Assembly (NCBI RefSeq): GCF_042427575.1
Contig: NZ_JBHMFD010000012.1
Coordinates: forward strand, 124,001-188,000
Direction of reading: 5' to 3'
Source: Bergeyella porcorum
GTDB lineage: Bacteria > Bacteroidota > Bacteroidia > Flavobacteriales > Weeksellaceae
Length of the DNA: 64,000 bases
Shown here: piece after piece, positions 39,884-49,268 of the stretch
Layout of the letters: each line of letters begins with the position of its first letter
Numbering within the stretch: the first letter of the stretch is position 1
Translations under genes and position numbers: made by a program
Notes under the pieces: model-generated
Seen by the model: only the letters and a program-made list of their open reading frames with translations
Told to the model about the DNA's origin: nothing
Database searches by the model: none

Positions 39884-41902
39884 ATGAATCCATTATTAAA
39901 ATCATTTCATACTTTATACCAATCGGCACCGTTTCAGGAGATTAAGGAAGAGCATTTCCTTCCTGCATTTAAAGAATTAATCCAGAAATCAGAAGAAGAA
40001 ATCCAAAACATCGCCCAAAATCCCGATACACCCTCATTTGAAAATACCATTGAAGCATTGGCGTATTCTGGGGAGCAACTGGATATGGTTTCTAATATTT
40101 TCTTTAACCTCAACTCTGCGGAGACCAACGATGAAATTCAAAAAATAGCCCAAGAAGTTTCCCCATTATTAACGGAATTTTCTTCTAAAATTTCTCAAAA
40201 TGAATTGCTTTTCGCAAGAATCAAACAGGTTTTTGAGGATAAAGAGCATTTGAATTTAAACCCAGAACAAGAAACCCTACTCAATGAAACTTACAAAGGC
40301 TTCGTAAGAAGTGGGGCTTTGCTCAGCAAAGAAGACAAAAAGAAATTAGAGCAAATCAACAAAGAATTGTCCATTAAGTCCTTACAATTCGGGCAAAATG
40401 TATTGGCATCCACCAATGCTTATTTCAAACATATAACGGATAAAAAAGAATTGGCAGGCATCCCAGAATCTGTCTTAGCTCAATATGCCGAGGAGGCAAA
40501 GGAGAGGGGACTGGAAGGTTTTGTGGTGACGCTTCAATACCCAAGCTATATTCCGCTGATGACCTATGCCGACAACCGAGAATTAAGAAAAGAATTGGCT
40601 TTGGCGAATGGTAAAAAATCTTTTGATGATGGTGAATTTGATAATCAAAATCTTATCAAAGAACTGGTGAAACTTCGCCGAGAAAAAGCCCAATTGCTCG
40701 GCTATAAAGACTTTGCATCTTTCGTTTTGGAAGAGAGAATGGCACAATCTTCGGAAAATGTTTTTAGTTTTTTGAATGAACTTCTTGATAAAGCGACGCC
40801 TTTCGCTCAAAAAGAAATTGAGGACTTAAAATCTCTTGCCAAAGCTGATGGCATAGAAGAAATCCAAAGCTACGACCACGCTTACTATGCAGAGCAATTG
40901 AGAAAACAGAAATTTGACCTTAATGATGAGGAACTAAAACCTTATTTCCCATTAGAAAAAGTTCAGGAAGCTGTTTTTGGTTTGGCTGAAAAACTTTTTG
41001 GAGTCACATTTGAGGAAACTCACGAAATTCAGAAATACCACGAAGAAGTAAAAATTTATAAAGTTTTAGAACAAGGAAATTACAAAGCCTTACTCTATGT
41101 AGATTATCATCCAAGAAAAGGCAAGCGGGCAGGAGCGTGGATGACGAGCTATAAAAATCAGTTTCAGAAAAATGGGGAAAACCACAGGCCACACATTTCA
41201 GTCGTATGCAACTTTACAAAACCAACGGCTAACACGCCAAGTCTTTTGACTTTCCAAGAGGTTACCACACTGTTTCACGAGTTTGGACACGCTCTGCACG
41301 GCATTTTAGCGAACACACAATACCCAAATCTTTCCGGGACTTCTGTGAAATGGGATTTTGTAGAATTGCCATCGCAGTTTTTGGAAAACTATTGCTACGA
41401 ACCTGAATTTTTGAAATCTTTTGCAAAGCATTATCAAACAGGTGAAACACTTTCTGATGAAAAAATAGAAAAGCTGGCTCAGTCCAAAAGCTTTATGGAA
41501 GGCTATCAGACGCTTCGCCAATTAGGCTTCGGATTGTTGGATATGGCATATCATTCAGAAAATTTAGATGAAAACTTTGATGTAAAAACCTTTGAAGACC
41601 ACATTACGGAGAAAACAAATCTCTATCCAAGAAATCCAGAAACAGCCATTAGTACCAGCTTTTCACATATTTTCCAAGGAGGCTATTCGGCGGGATATTA
41701 TTCTTACAAATGGGCAGAAGTATTGGATGCCGATGCGTTTCAGTATTTCAAAGAAAATGGCATCTTCAACCCAGAAATTGCCAAGAAATACAAAGTATTG
41801 CTCTCTAGCGGAGGCACCAAAGACCCAATGGAGCTTTACAAAACTTTTCGCGGTAGCGAGCCGAAAGTAGAAAGTTTGCTCAAAAGGGCATTTGGAAGTT
41901 GA
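39884..41902 (+). CDS. dcp: M3-family metallopeptidase (peptidyl-dipeptidase Dcp-like)
   Basis: ATG 39884 (MNPLLKSFHTLYQ) is preferred over a TTG seven codons upstream. 672 aa, an M3 peptidase: HEFGH at H465-H469 (LFHEFGHALHG), the zinc/catalytic motif, and downstream PSQFLENYCYE with the third-ligand region. The C-terminus, TSFSHIFQGGYSAGYYSYKWAEVLDADAF, is characteristic. It removes dipeptides from C-termini of peptides in the cytoplasm. Intact. Confidence 0.9.
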   Translation: MNPLLKSFHTLYQSAPFQEIKEEHFLPAFKELIQKSEEEIQNIAQNPDTPSFENTIEALAYSGEQLDMVSNIFFNLNSAETNDEIQKIAQEVSPLLTEFSSKISQNELLFARIKQVFEDKEHLNLNPEQETLLNETYKGFVRSGALLSKEDKKKLEQINKELSIKSLQFGQNVLASTNAYFKHITDKKELAGIPESVLAQYAEEAKERGLEGFVVTLQYPSYIPLMTYADNRELRKELALANGKKSFDDGEFDNQNLIKELVKLRREKAQLLGYKDFASFVLEERMAQSSENVFSFLNELLDKATPFAQKEIEDLKSLAKADGIEEIQSYDHAYYAEQLRKQKFDLNDEELKPYFPLEKVQEAVFGLAEKLFGVTFEETHEIQKYHEEVKIYKVLEQGNYKALLYVDYHPRKGKRAGAWMTSYKNQFQKNGENHRPHISVVCNFTKPTANTPSLLTFQEVTTLFHEFGHALHGILANTQYPNLSGTSVKWDFVELPSQFLENYCYEPEFLKSFAKHYQTGETLSDEKIEKLAQSKSFMEGYQTLRQLGFGLLDMAYHSENLDENFDVKTFEDHITEKTNLYPRNPETAISTSFSHIFQGGYSAGYYSYKWAEVLDADAFQYFKENGIFNPEIAKKYKVLLSSGGTKDPMELYKTFRGSEPKVESLLKRAFGS

Positions 41903-41991
41903 ATCTGCCCGGGTTAAAAATCAGTAGTGAAAATTAGTAATGTCCATAAAATATATCTAACTTTGTCGCCTTTTCTAAAAAAGAATAAGGT

Positions 41992-42546
41992 ATGAATTTA
42001 AAATTGGCATCTGTTTTTTTATTGGGATTTTATGCAATGGGGTTTCAGGCTCAGGAGAAAGATAAAAAAACGATAGAAAAAGATAAAATTTCTAAAAAAG
42101 ATAGCCTTTCAGACAAGGCAGATAAGGGAATTGCATCTTATGATACACTACTGAAGGATGCAAAAAGCAAAAAAGGACTTTTTACGATTCATCAGGTAAA
42201 GGATAAGATTTATTTTGAAATCCCGAACGAACTTTTGGGGAAAGATTTATTGGTAGTTAATAAAATATCTTCTGTTCCTGCGGAGATTAATAATGCGGGG
42301 ATTAATAAAGGTATTAATTATGAGAATAAATTGATTCGGTTTTATAAAGATGTTCAAAATAAGAAGGTGTGGGCAAAGACCTTTGACCCTAAAATAGAAG
42401 CTCCTAAAAAGGATAATATCTATCAATCGGTAAAGGATAATTATGGGGAATCCATTATTGAAGGTTTTGAAATAAAGGCATTTGGAAAAGATTCTGTAGC
42501 AGTGGTTCAGGTAAATGATGTTTTTAATGGTACTTTTGGGATATAA
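41992..42546 (+). pseudogene. 5' stump of a zinc-dependent metalloprotease (DUF5117/5118 type)
   Basis: 184 codons: a signal peptide (LASVFLLGFYAMGFQAQ), a charged stretch, then KKGLFTIHQVKDKIYFEIPNELLGKDLLVVN, the typical N-terminus of large Bacteroidota zinc-dependent metalloproteases of ~800-850 aa. The catalytic domain is absent. The frame ends in a TAA inside sequence that reads as susD in another frame, so a deletion joined two genes. The promoter box TAACTTTG (41958-41965) is intact. The stump may still be secreted but cannot be active. Confidence 0.8.
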
Positions 42547-43144
42547 TGCTAATTTGGAAGATTTTAATAATTATTCGGTATTGCCGAGCAACTATAAATC
42601 CGTAGAATCTATTATGAATTTGGATATGGCAATGAACCGAACTACCCATTCATTTTCCAGAGTTTCTGATGCTCATATAGCGTTATTTGACCAAGTGAAC
42701 GATTTGCGTTTTGCAAAATATTTCACTAAAAATGGCTCTAATTGGCAAACTACTAAGTTTAATAGTAATAATGAACTGAAATCTACATTCCGAGTAGGAG
42801 AGGTGCTTTTAATCAAGGCGGAAGCAGAAGCCCAACTGAACAAGACGGCAGAGTCTAAGGCAACCTTACTTACTTTGGCGGCAAAGCGATACAATGCTAC
42901 AGGATACGCCGCTTTTCAAGCAAAGATTTCAGGGCTATCATCAGAGGCGTATTATACAGAACTCTTGAATGAAAGGGCTAGAGAATTATCCTTTGAAGGT
43001 TACCGCTGGTTTGATTTAAGAAGAACCACACAGCCAGAGATAATTCACCTTTTCGATGGGGAAACATTCACCCTATCGGCGGGCGACCAGAGGTATACCA
43101 TTCCATTCCCGAAAGAGGTAAGATTAAAAAATCCTAGTTTATAA
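42539..43144 (+). pseudogene. 3' remnant of a SusD/RagB family lipoprotein
   Basis: From 42539 the frame reads GYNANLEDFNNYSVLPSNY, continuing to the SusD C-terminal signature LLNERARELSFEGYRWFDLRRT (split) and ending RYTIPFPKEVRLKNPSL. Only ~200 of the usual ~480-530 residues remain. The signal peptide and TPR part are lost and the frame differs from the metalloprotease stump before it. The lost interval probably included a SusC-type receptor gene, since SusC and SusD normally pair. A terminator at 43158 remains. Confidence 0.85.
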
Positions 43145-43157
43145 AACATTTTACTTT

Positions 43158-43185
43158 AACCGTCTTGGCAACAAGGCGGTTTTTT
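43158..43185 (+). terminator. terminator after the susD remnant
   Basis: AACCGTCTTG (43158-43167), loop GCAA, CAAGGCGGTT (43172-43181), T-run. Confidence 0.85.
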
Positions 43186-43335
43186 ATGAGGGATTGTTTC
43201 ATAGAGATTATTGTAAAATCTATCTTATTGACTTAAAGCTTATAGCTTACCGCTACTGCCTACTATGGAATTGGATTTTAAATTTTAAAGTGATTAAACA
43301 TTTCAATTATCCATAAAAATACCTACATTTGTGAA

Positions 43336-43845
43336 ATGGAGGAACAGGTAGTTTTAGTATCCGAAGATGATGCGTTTTTAGGACTTATGGGAAAGCAAGA
43401 AGCCCACGAAAAAGGAATGCTTCATAGGGCGTTCTCTGTCTTTTTGTTTAATGAGAAAGGGGAAACGCTACTCCAGAAAAGAGCCGCTGGGAAATACCAC
43501 TCGCCCAACCAATGGACCAATGCGTGTTGCTCCCATCCTCGCCTTGGGGAAAGCTACGAAGAGGCTGCCCATCGCCGTCTAAAGGAGGAACTAGGGATAG
43601 AAACTGCACTTGCAGAGAAGTTTCATTTTATCTATAAAGCCGATGTGGGAGGCGGTCTCTGGGAACACGAACTAGATTATGTGTTTGTAGGCGTTTATGA
43701 GGGAGATTTTCATCTCAATGCTGATGAGGTTTCGGAGGTGCGGTATATCTCAATGGACGATTTGGATACGGAAGTTCGCCAAAACCCTCAGCACTTTACC
43801 GAGTGGTTTAAAATTATTTTAAAAGAGTATAAACAACATTTGTGA
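43336..43845 (+). CDS. idi: isopentenyl-diphosphate delta-isomerase (type I)
   Basis: A 169-aa Nudix-fold isomerase that interconverts IPP and DMAPP in isoprenoid synthesis. Motifs: LHRAFSVFLFN, TNACCSHPRLGE with the catalytic cysteine (~58), EEAAHRRLKEELGIE (Nudix-like box, ~76-90) and WEHELDYVFVG (catalytic glutamate). The TAnnTTTG box TACATTTG (43324-43331) lies only a few bases before ATG 43336, so the message has a very short leader. Confidence 0.92.
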   Translation: MEEQVVLVSEDDAFLGLMGKQEAHEKGMLHRAFSVFLFNEKGETLLQKRAAGKYHSPNQWTNACCSHPRLGESYEEAAHRRLKEELGIETALAEKFHFIYKADVGGGLWEHELDYVFVGVYEGDFHLNADEVSEVRYISMDDLDTEVRQNPQHFTEWFKIILKEYKQHL

Positions 43846-43976
43846 ATGATGTGCAATTGTACGATGTATAATTAATGCACGATTGTATAAAGTATAAAGT
43901 ATAATGTATAAAGTCATAGTACATATTACATTGTACAATAGTACAAATGAAAAAAAACAATAAAAATAAAAAGTAT

Positions 43977-45053
43977 ATGAACAAAACAGCGTTGTACAAC
44001 AAGCATCTATCGCTTGGTGCTAAGATGGTTCCTTTCGCAGGATTTGAAATGCCAGTGCAATACTCTGGGCTTACAGAAGAGCATTTTGTAGTAAGAGAAA
44101 AGGTAGGTATTTTTGATGTGTCTCATATGGGACAGTTCTTTGTGGAGGGAAAAGGAGCTAAGGATTTATTGCAAAGGGTTACCTCCAACAATGTGGAGGC
44201 TTTGCAAGACGGAAAAGCTCAGTATTCTTGTTTACCAAACGAAAACGGAGGCATCGTAGATGATTTGATTGTATATAAAATCAATGATGAGAAGTACTTT
44301 GTAGTGGTTAATGCTTCTAACATTCAGAAAGATTGGGAGCATATCAATCAATTTAACCAATACGAGGCAAAACTTACCAATGTTTCTGATGAGATGTCGC
44401 TCATTGCCATCCAAGGACCAAAAGCATTGGAAACTTTGCAAAAATTAACGGAGGTTAATCTTTCAGACATTCCTTATTATCATTTTACCATTGGAACAGT
44501 ATCTGGGGTAGATGAAGTGATTATTTCCAACACGGGCTACACAGGAAGTGGTGGTTTTGAGATTTATTTCAAAAACGAAGCAGCGGAAAAACTTTGGGAC
44601 GATATTACCAAAGCAGGAGAAGAATTTGGACTAATTCCTTGTGGTTTGGGAGCGAGAGATACACTAAGGTTGGAGAAAGGATTTTGCCTTTATGGTAATG
44701 ACATAGATGATACCACTTCCCCTATTGAAGCTGGACTGGGCTGGATTACCAAGTTTGATAAGGATTTCGTATCCAAAGAAATTTTTGAAAAACAAAAAGC
44801 CGAAGGCGTAGGCAGAAAATTGGTAGCTTTTGAAATGCTAGAAAAAGCCATACCAAGACACGATTACCCTGTGGTAGATGCCGAAGGAAATGTGATAGGC
44901 AAAGTAACCTCTGGTACAATGAGCCCAATGAAGAAAGTAGGGATTGGCTTAGCGTATGTGGACCAGCCTCTTTTTAAATTAGGTTCAGAGATTTTTATTC
45001 AGATAAGAAATAAAAATATTCCTGCAAAAGTGGTGAAGCTTCCTTTTGTATAA
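43977..45053 (+). CDS. gcvT: glycine cleavage system aminomethyltransferase
   Basis: ATG 43977 (MNKTALYNKHLSLGAKMVPFAGF) is chosen; the ATG ten codons upstream lies in a lysine/asparagine low-complexity leader. 358 aa, T-protein: VREKVGIFDVSHMGQ, AQYSCLPNENGGIVDDLIVYK and TGYTGSGGFEIYF are typical. It moves the aminomethyl group to tetrahydrofolate in glycine breakdown. The ~130-base region before it is made of AT-rich near-repeats of TATAAAG. Confidence 0.93.
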   Translation: MNKTALYNKHLSLGAKMVPFAGFEMPVQYSGLTEEHFVVREKVGIFDVSHMGQFFVEGKGAKDLLQRVTSNNVEALQDGKAQYSCLPNENGGIVDDLIVYKINDEKYFVVVNASNIQKDWEHINQFNQYEAKLTNVSDEMSLIAIQGPKALETLQKLTEVNLSDIPYYHFTIGTVSGVDEVIISNTGYTGSGGFEIYFKNEAAEKLWDDITKAGEEFGLIPCGLGARDTLRLEKGFCLYGNDIDDTTSPIEAGLGWITKFDKDFVSKEIFEKQKAEGVGRKLVAFEMLEKAIPRHDYPVVDAEGNVIGKVTSGTMSPMKKVGIGLAYVDQPLFKLGSEIFIQIRNKNIPAKVVKLPFV

Positions 45054-45074
45054 ATAGATATCTACTATAATAAA

Positions 45075-45107
45075 AATCACCTCAATCTCTGATTGAGGTG
45101 ATTTTTT
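45075..45107 (+). terminator. bidirectional terminator gcvT/mscL
   Basis: A perfect 13-bp stem (45075-45087 with 45091-45103), loop TCT, T-run on the plus strand and A-run upstream, so it serves the convergent mscL gene too. Confidence 0.9.
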
Positions 45108-45124
45108 ATTTGATATTAAAATTA

Positions 45125-45493
45125 TTATTTATTTTTCAATAAATCTCTAATTTCAGCTAATAAATCCTCCTGCGTAGGTCCAGCTGGTGCTGCAGGCTCT
45201 TCTTTTTTCATCTTATTAGCTCCCTTAATGATAAGGAACAATACAAAAGCAATACACAAGAAACTAATCACAGCTGAAAGGAAGTTTCCGTACTTTACAC
45301 CATTCCAAGAAAGCTGTGCAATATTCTCTGCACCTACAGCGTCCAATGCTGGATTAAGAAGTAAAGGTGTGATTACATCTTCTACTAATGATGAAACAAT
45401 CTTCCCGAAAGCAGCTCCAATGATTACACCGACAGCTAAATCAATTACATTTCCTTTGAATGCAAAATCCTTAAATTCTTTTATTAAACTCAT
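45125..45493 (-). CDS. mscL: large-conductance mechanosensitive channel
   Basis: 122 aa, MSLIKEFKDFAFKGNVIDLAVGVIIGAAFGKIV start (split) typical of MscL: helix TM1 (VIDLAVGVIIGAAFGKIVSSL), periplasmic loop, TM2 (FLSAVISFLCIAFVLFLIIKG) and a charged C-terminal helix. It relieves osmotic pressure. A minus-strand TACATTTG box (45512-45519) precedes it. Confidence 0.96.
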   Translation of the reverse strand: MSLIKEFKDFAFKGNVIDLAVGVIIGAAFGKIVSSLVEDVITPLLLNPALDAVGAENIAQLSWNGVKYGNFLSAVISFLCIAFVLFLIIKGANKMKKEEPAAPAGPTQEDLLAEIRDLLKNK

Positions 45494-45674
45494 AATGTTC
45501 TTTTACAAGTGCAAATGTAGTACTTTTTTAGCCTAATATGGGAATACCAGCAGTAAAATTTCAAATCTATGTCCAACAATAATATTCAATCCTACAATCA
45601 AATTTTATAACTTTCAATATTTCAACAACTTTTAAAAAGAAATCTAACCTAAAATCTACACTCAAAGAATACAC

Positions 45675-46736
45675 TTACCCATTTGATGCCAAATAATTTC
45701 GCCATTTTTCTACCGCTGCTTGCATATCCGAAGGCATTGGACTTTCAAAATACAACTCTTTTTTGGTAACGGGGTGTACAAATCCCAAAGTATGAGCGTG
45801 CAGGGCGTGCCTTGGCAGAATATCAAATACATTTTGGATAAATTGCTTGTATTTCGGCAAATTTTGCCCCCTTAGAGGGATATGCCCTTCATACCGTTCA
45901 TCATTAAAGAGCGTATGCCCAATATGCTTAAAGTGAGCCCTAATCTGATGCGTTCTTCCCGTTTCCAGTTTGCATTCCACCCAAGTCATATACCGAAATC
46001 GCTCTAATACTTTGTAATGCGTTACGGCGTGCTTCCCGTGGCTTCCATCTTCATAAACTGCCATTTGCATTCTATTTTTCTGATGCCTACCAATATGCCC
46101 TCGTATAGTACCTGCATCATCGGCAAGATTTCCCCATACGAATGCCCAATAAAGCCTTTTGGTCTTTCTATCAAAAAACTGCTTTGCCAGATGGCTGAGT
46201 GCATATTCATTTTTCGCGATAACAATCAGTCCCGAAGTGTCTTTATCTATTCTATGAACCAATCCTACGCGGTCTAAATCTGTTTTCAATCCGTTTTTTT
46301 CAAAATGATGAGCCACAGCGTTCACCAATGTACCGTCCCAGTTTCCAAAACCAGGGTGCACCACCATCCCCGCTTCTTTATCTACCACCAGAACATCATC
46401 ATCTTCATAAACGATATTGATGGGAATATCTTGTGGCACAATCACATTCTCCCTTGGCGGTCTGGTAAGCAAAACAGAAACCTCATCCCCAGGCTTTACG
46501 CGATAGTTTTGCTTTACAGGAACACCATTAACGATGACATTGCCTGCTCTGCAAGTTTGGGAAATTTTGTTCCGTGAAGAATTTTGTCTAAAAATCAAAA
46601 GGAATTTATCTATCCTTAGAGGTTCTTGCTTTTTATCTACAATAAGGTGCAGATGCTCATACAGCCCCTCTCCTTCTTCGTCATTATTTTGTTCGGATTC
46701 TAAGAATTCTTCTTCTAAAAAATCTTCTTCTTTCAT
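45675..46736 (-). CDS. rluD: RluA/RluD-family 23S rRNA pseudouridine synthase
   Basis: 353 aa. S4 RNA-binding domain at ~35-90 (RIDKFLLIFRQNSSRNKISQ), then the synthase domain with the catalytic aspartate in HRIDKDTSGLIVIAKN (~165-180) and the downstream LETGRTHQIRAH and ARHALHAHTLGFVHP motifs. An acidic N-terminal extension (~25 residues) precedes S4. Transcribed leftward behind the PASTA gene. Confidence 0.9.
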   Translation of the reverse strand: MKEEDFLEEEFLESEQNNDEEGEGLYEHLHLIVDKKQEPLRIDKFLLIFRQNSSRNKISQTCRAGNVIVNGVPVKQNYRVKPGDEVSVLLTRPPRENVIVPQDIPINIVYEDDDVLVVDKEAGMVVHPGFGNWDGTLVNAVAHHFEKNGLKTDLDRVGLVHRIDKDTSGLIVIAKNEYALSHLAKQFFDRKTKRLYWAFVWGNLADDAGTIRGHIGRHQKNRMQMAVYEDGSHGKHAVTHYKVLERFRYMTWVECKLETGRTHQIRAHFKHIGHTLFNDERYEGHIPLRGQNLPKYKQFIQNVFDILPRHALHAHTLGFVHPVTKKELYFESPMPSDMQAAVEKWRNYLASNG

Positions 46737-46745
46737 AATGTTTAA

Positions 46746-46775
46746 AAAAGCTTCAACATAGAAGTTGAAGCTTTT
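46746..46775 (-). terminator. hairpin between the PASTA gene and rluD
   Basis: AAAAGCTTCAAC (46746-46757), loop of six, GTTGAAGCTTTT (46764-46775): 12 bp perfect. On the minus strand it is followed by T residues, so it ends or attenuates the PASTA message before rluD. Confidence 0.75.
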
Positions 46776-46782
46776 GCTAAAT

Positions 46783-47919
46783 TTATTCTACAATTACTTT
46801 TTTAGTTTTTGGTTTTTCCTCTGCTACAGGTTTCTTTTCGGTTTTTGCCGCGGCATTGTCAGAGGTAGTTTTATTCTTGGTAGCTGAAGCTTTGGTATCA
46901 TTGGTTTTAGATTCCGTTTTAAGCTTCGCTTTTTCCTCTGTTTTAGGTTTAGTTTCCGTAGTTTTTGGCTTCTCTGCTTTTGGTTTCTCTGCCACTTTAG
47001 GTTTTTCCACTGGCTTTGGTTTTTCTACAGGCTTCGGTTTTTCTACAGGAACCACCTCTTCTACCGGCTCGTGATACACTGGCACCTCCTCGTATCTTAT
47101 AGGCGGTAGCGTGGTATCTATCTTCACGCGATACATTGCATTAAGCTGATTGATTTTCGCGGTCATCTGGGCTGGTATTTTCTTACTTGCCCAAAGGTCT
47201 ATCTGCATTCCTTGGTCTCGCAATGAGCCACCTTCTGGGTCTTGATAATACACAATATCTGAATCATCTTGTCCTCCATCCTCAAAGTCTATCAATCCTA
47301 CTTCAAAAAGATTTTGAGTAATAATAGCTCTGGCTTCTTGTACGGTAAGCCCTACCAAGTTAGGCACCGTTACATTTCGCTTAGGCCCTGTTCCAATCAC
47401 CAAATCTATGGTAGAGAAACGAGGTAAGAGCATCCCTGGTTTTATCACATTACCATTCTGCTGCATACGGATAACGGCATCTCTCTGGATATTAGGCTCA
47501 TAGATGGTATCACCTACTTTCAGCCCTACAGATTCCAGCTGTTTGAATGCCAAGCCTTTATATCTATCCAAAATGTCTGGCACCTGCACCGGAGCCCAAG
47601 TTCTTGGGTTCACTTTCATAATGATGGCACGCCCGCCTTTCACTCTAGACCCAGGCGAAGGATAGATTTGTAACACTTGAAATGGCTTATATTTAGGGTC
47701 ATATTTAAAACTATCCACTTCGTATTCTAGTCCAGCATCGTCTAGCACCTTCACTGCCTGATGCACAGACATATTCATCACATTGGGTACGGGTATCTCT
47801 TTACCGTGATTGGTATGCATCTCTAGCCAACGGAAAGTAAGCCACACAAGCCCCACAAAAACCGCTGCTGCCAAAATGATGTTCAAAAAAACCTTCCAAT
47901 GAAAAAAAGATTTAAGCAT
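46783..47919 (-). CDS. PASTA-domain membrane protein
   Basis: Start at ATG 47919 (MLKSFFHWKVFLN). 378 aa: TM anchor at ~11-30 (FLNIILAAAVFVGLVWLTF), three PASTA domains (starting near KEIPVPNVMNMSVHQAVKVL, VQVPDILDRYKGLAFKQLES and NVTVPNLVGLTVQEARAII), and a long K/P/E-rich tail with repeats of VEKPKP. PASTA modules bind peptidoglycan fragments. There is no kinase domain. In flavobacteria it neighbours ddl and coaD; here two secreted-protein genes separate them. Confidence 0.85.
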   Translation of the reverse strand: MLKSFFHWKVFLNIILAAAVFVGLVWLTFRWLEMHTNHGKEIPVPNVMNMSVHQAVKVLDDAGLEYEVDSFKYDPKYKPFQVLQIYPSPGSRVKGGRAIIMKVNPRTWAPVQVPDILDRYKGLAFKQLESVGLKVGDTIYEPNIQRDAVIRMQQNGNVIKPGMLLPRFSTIDLVIGTGPKRNVTVPNLVGLTVQEARAIITQNLFEVGLIDFEDGGQDDSDIVYYQDPEGGSLRDQGMQIDLWASKKIPAQMTAKINQLNAMYRVKIDTTLPPIRYEEVPVYHEPVEEVVPVEKPKPVEKPKPVEKPKVAEKPKAEKPKTTETKPKTEEKAKLKTESKTNDTKASATKNKTTSDNAAAKTEKKPVAEEKPKTKKVIVE

Positions 47920-47958
47920 AAATTTCTTTCGATTAAAATAATAGGCAAATATAACCAA

Positions 47959-48438
47959 TAATTTTAAATCCTATTTTAATCTTTTTTAAAAGATTTTTTC
48001 GGGCACCATCATAAGATTAGCTCAATTAGAGCCTATTTAATTTTTATCAAAATAGATTATTATACCATTTTGAAGCATCTTAGCTGATTTTCCCAAATCT
48101 TCTCAGTGACACACACCATACCTATACATCTTTATATCAGCCTATTACAATATTTGAAAACATTTATTGACTTTGGTTGGCTTTGGTTGGCACTTTCTGT
48201 CGCTTCTTGTCCTACATTTTAGGGACTTTCTTGCGAAGTTCTTCGGGAGTTCTTCCCAAACCTTCCCAAAAAATGCGATTTTTGGGAAGGATTCCGCAAG
48301 GAAACTGCAAGGAAACCCGAAGAAAAATAGGATGAAATTTCACTTACAACACATCGCTTGAGGCTACCTATCTCGTTTTTATTGGAAGTTCAACCAAAAT
48401 AAAAGCCAAGATAAACTCTATGCTTTTCACTAAGAGAA
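47959..48438. other. 480-base gene-poor gap with a nested hairpin
   Basis: No convincing gene is present. At 48261-48290 a perfect 12-bp hairpin (CCTTCCCAAAAA / TTTTTGGGAAGG, loop ATGCGA) is nested in a larger pairing, CTTCGGG (48241-48247) with CCCGAAG (48316-48322), and GCAAGGAAAC occurs twice between. TTTGGTTGGC occurs twice near 48172. There is no T-run, so it is more likely a repeat element than a terminator. Confidence 0.5.
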
Positions 48439-49242
48439 TTAATTAGAGTTTAAACATTGCCAGCCTGTAACATTACCCTTATATACTTCAATACATTTGT
48501 TTTCAGTATTGTATATAATCGTTCCTGTCCTAACATTGGTAAAAGTATTTCTTTCAGCAGTTGTAAAATTCGGAAGAGAAACACCTTGCGCTTGTCCTTC
48601 TGGAAGTTCTGATAGAGGTTTTTCTCTAATATCTAGAGTGGCTTGTGGTTGATCTGTATTAATACCTACTCGCCCTATACTAAACCCATCATTACTAGAA
48701 GGAGGGGTTTTAGAAACTATACGCACAGCATAATCTTCAATTTCGCCATAAATGCCACTGCAATGGGATTCTGTGGCGATGAATTCCACTAATATCCTTA
48801 ATCTAAGATAAGTATTTTTGATTGCATTAGAAGGGATATTAAAACTAATACTTATAGAAGACTCATTTACTCCATTAGATGAGTTTCTAATAAATTCATT
48901 ATCACTGAAAACACCATTGTTATCATAATCAACCCAAGCTCTAACCACACGATTCTTATTAGGCTCTAAACTTATGATAAGAGTATTTTCTTGATTGTCA
49001 TAAATATCTGTAAAATAGGTAGAACTATAATCTGTATAGAAATTATTACTACCAATTTCACTGTAATAATTAGAGGTATTATTGATAGAACCTAATTCTA
49101 CTTTTGTAGGGCCATAGGAAATAGCATCACTATACGGCGGTATACAAACTTCCTTTAAAATAGGAGAATTAGGTACTACTTTTTCTTGAGCATAAGTAGG
49201 GAACATCACTAAACAAAAGAGGGTACATAAAATATTTTTCAT
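48439..49242 (-). CDS. secreted GEVED-domain protein
   Basis: 267 aa with signal peptide (MKNILCTLFCLVMFPTYAQ). A GEVED domain spans ~60-170: RVVRAWVDYDNNGVFSDNEF, YLRLRILVEF and YGEIEDYAVRI. The C-terminal ~85 residues, VGINTDQPQATLDIRE, QGVSLPNFTTAERNTF and GTIIYNTENKCIEVYKG, are shared with the next gene, so the two are paralogous in this part. It lacks the peptidase domain of that gene. Probably an extracellular protein. Confidence 0.8.
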   Translation of the reverse strand: MKNILCTLFCLVMFPTYAQEKVVPNSPILKEVCIPPYSDAISYGPTKVELGSINNTSNYYSEIGSNNFYTDYSSTYFTDIYDNQENTLIISLEPNKNRVVRAWVDYDNNGVFSDNEFIRNSSNGVNESSISISFNIPSNAIKNTYLRLRILVEFIATESHCSGIYGEIEDYAVRIVSKTPPSSNDGFSIGRVGINTDQPQATLDIREKPLSELPEGQAQGVSLPNFTTAERNTFTNVRTGTIIYNTENKCIEVYKGNVTGWQCLNSN

Positions 49243-49268
49243 TTTTATAGATCTTTAAAAAATTATAC

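Noticed and set aside
42515..43144. Treating the SusD remnant as an intact 209-aa gene
   Set aside because: It lacks signal peptide and N-terminal domain, and its first codons lie in the out-of-frame end of another gene.
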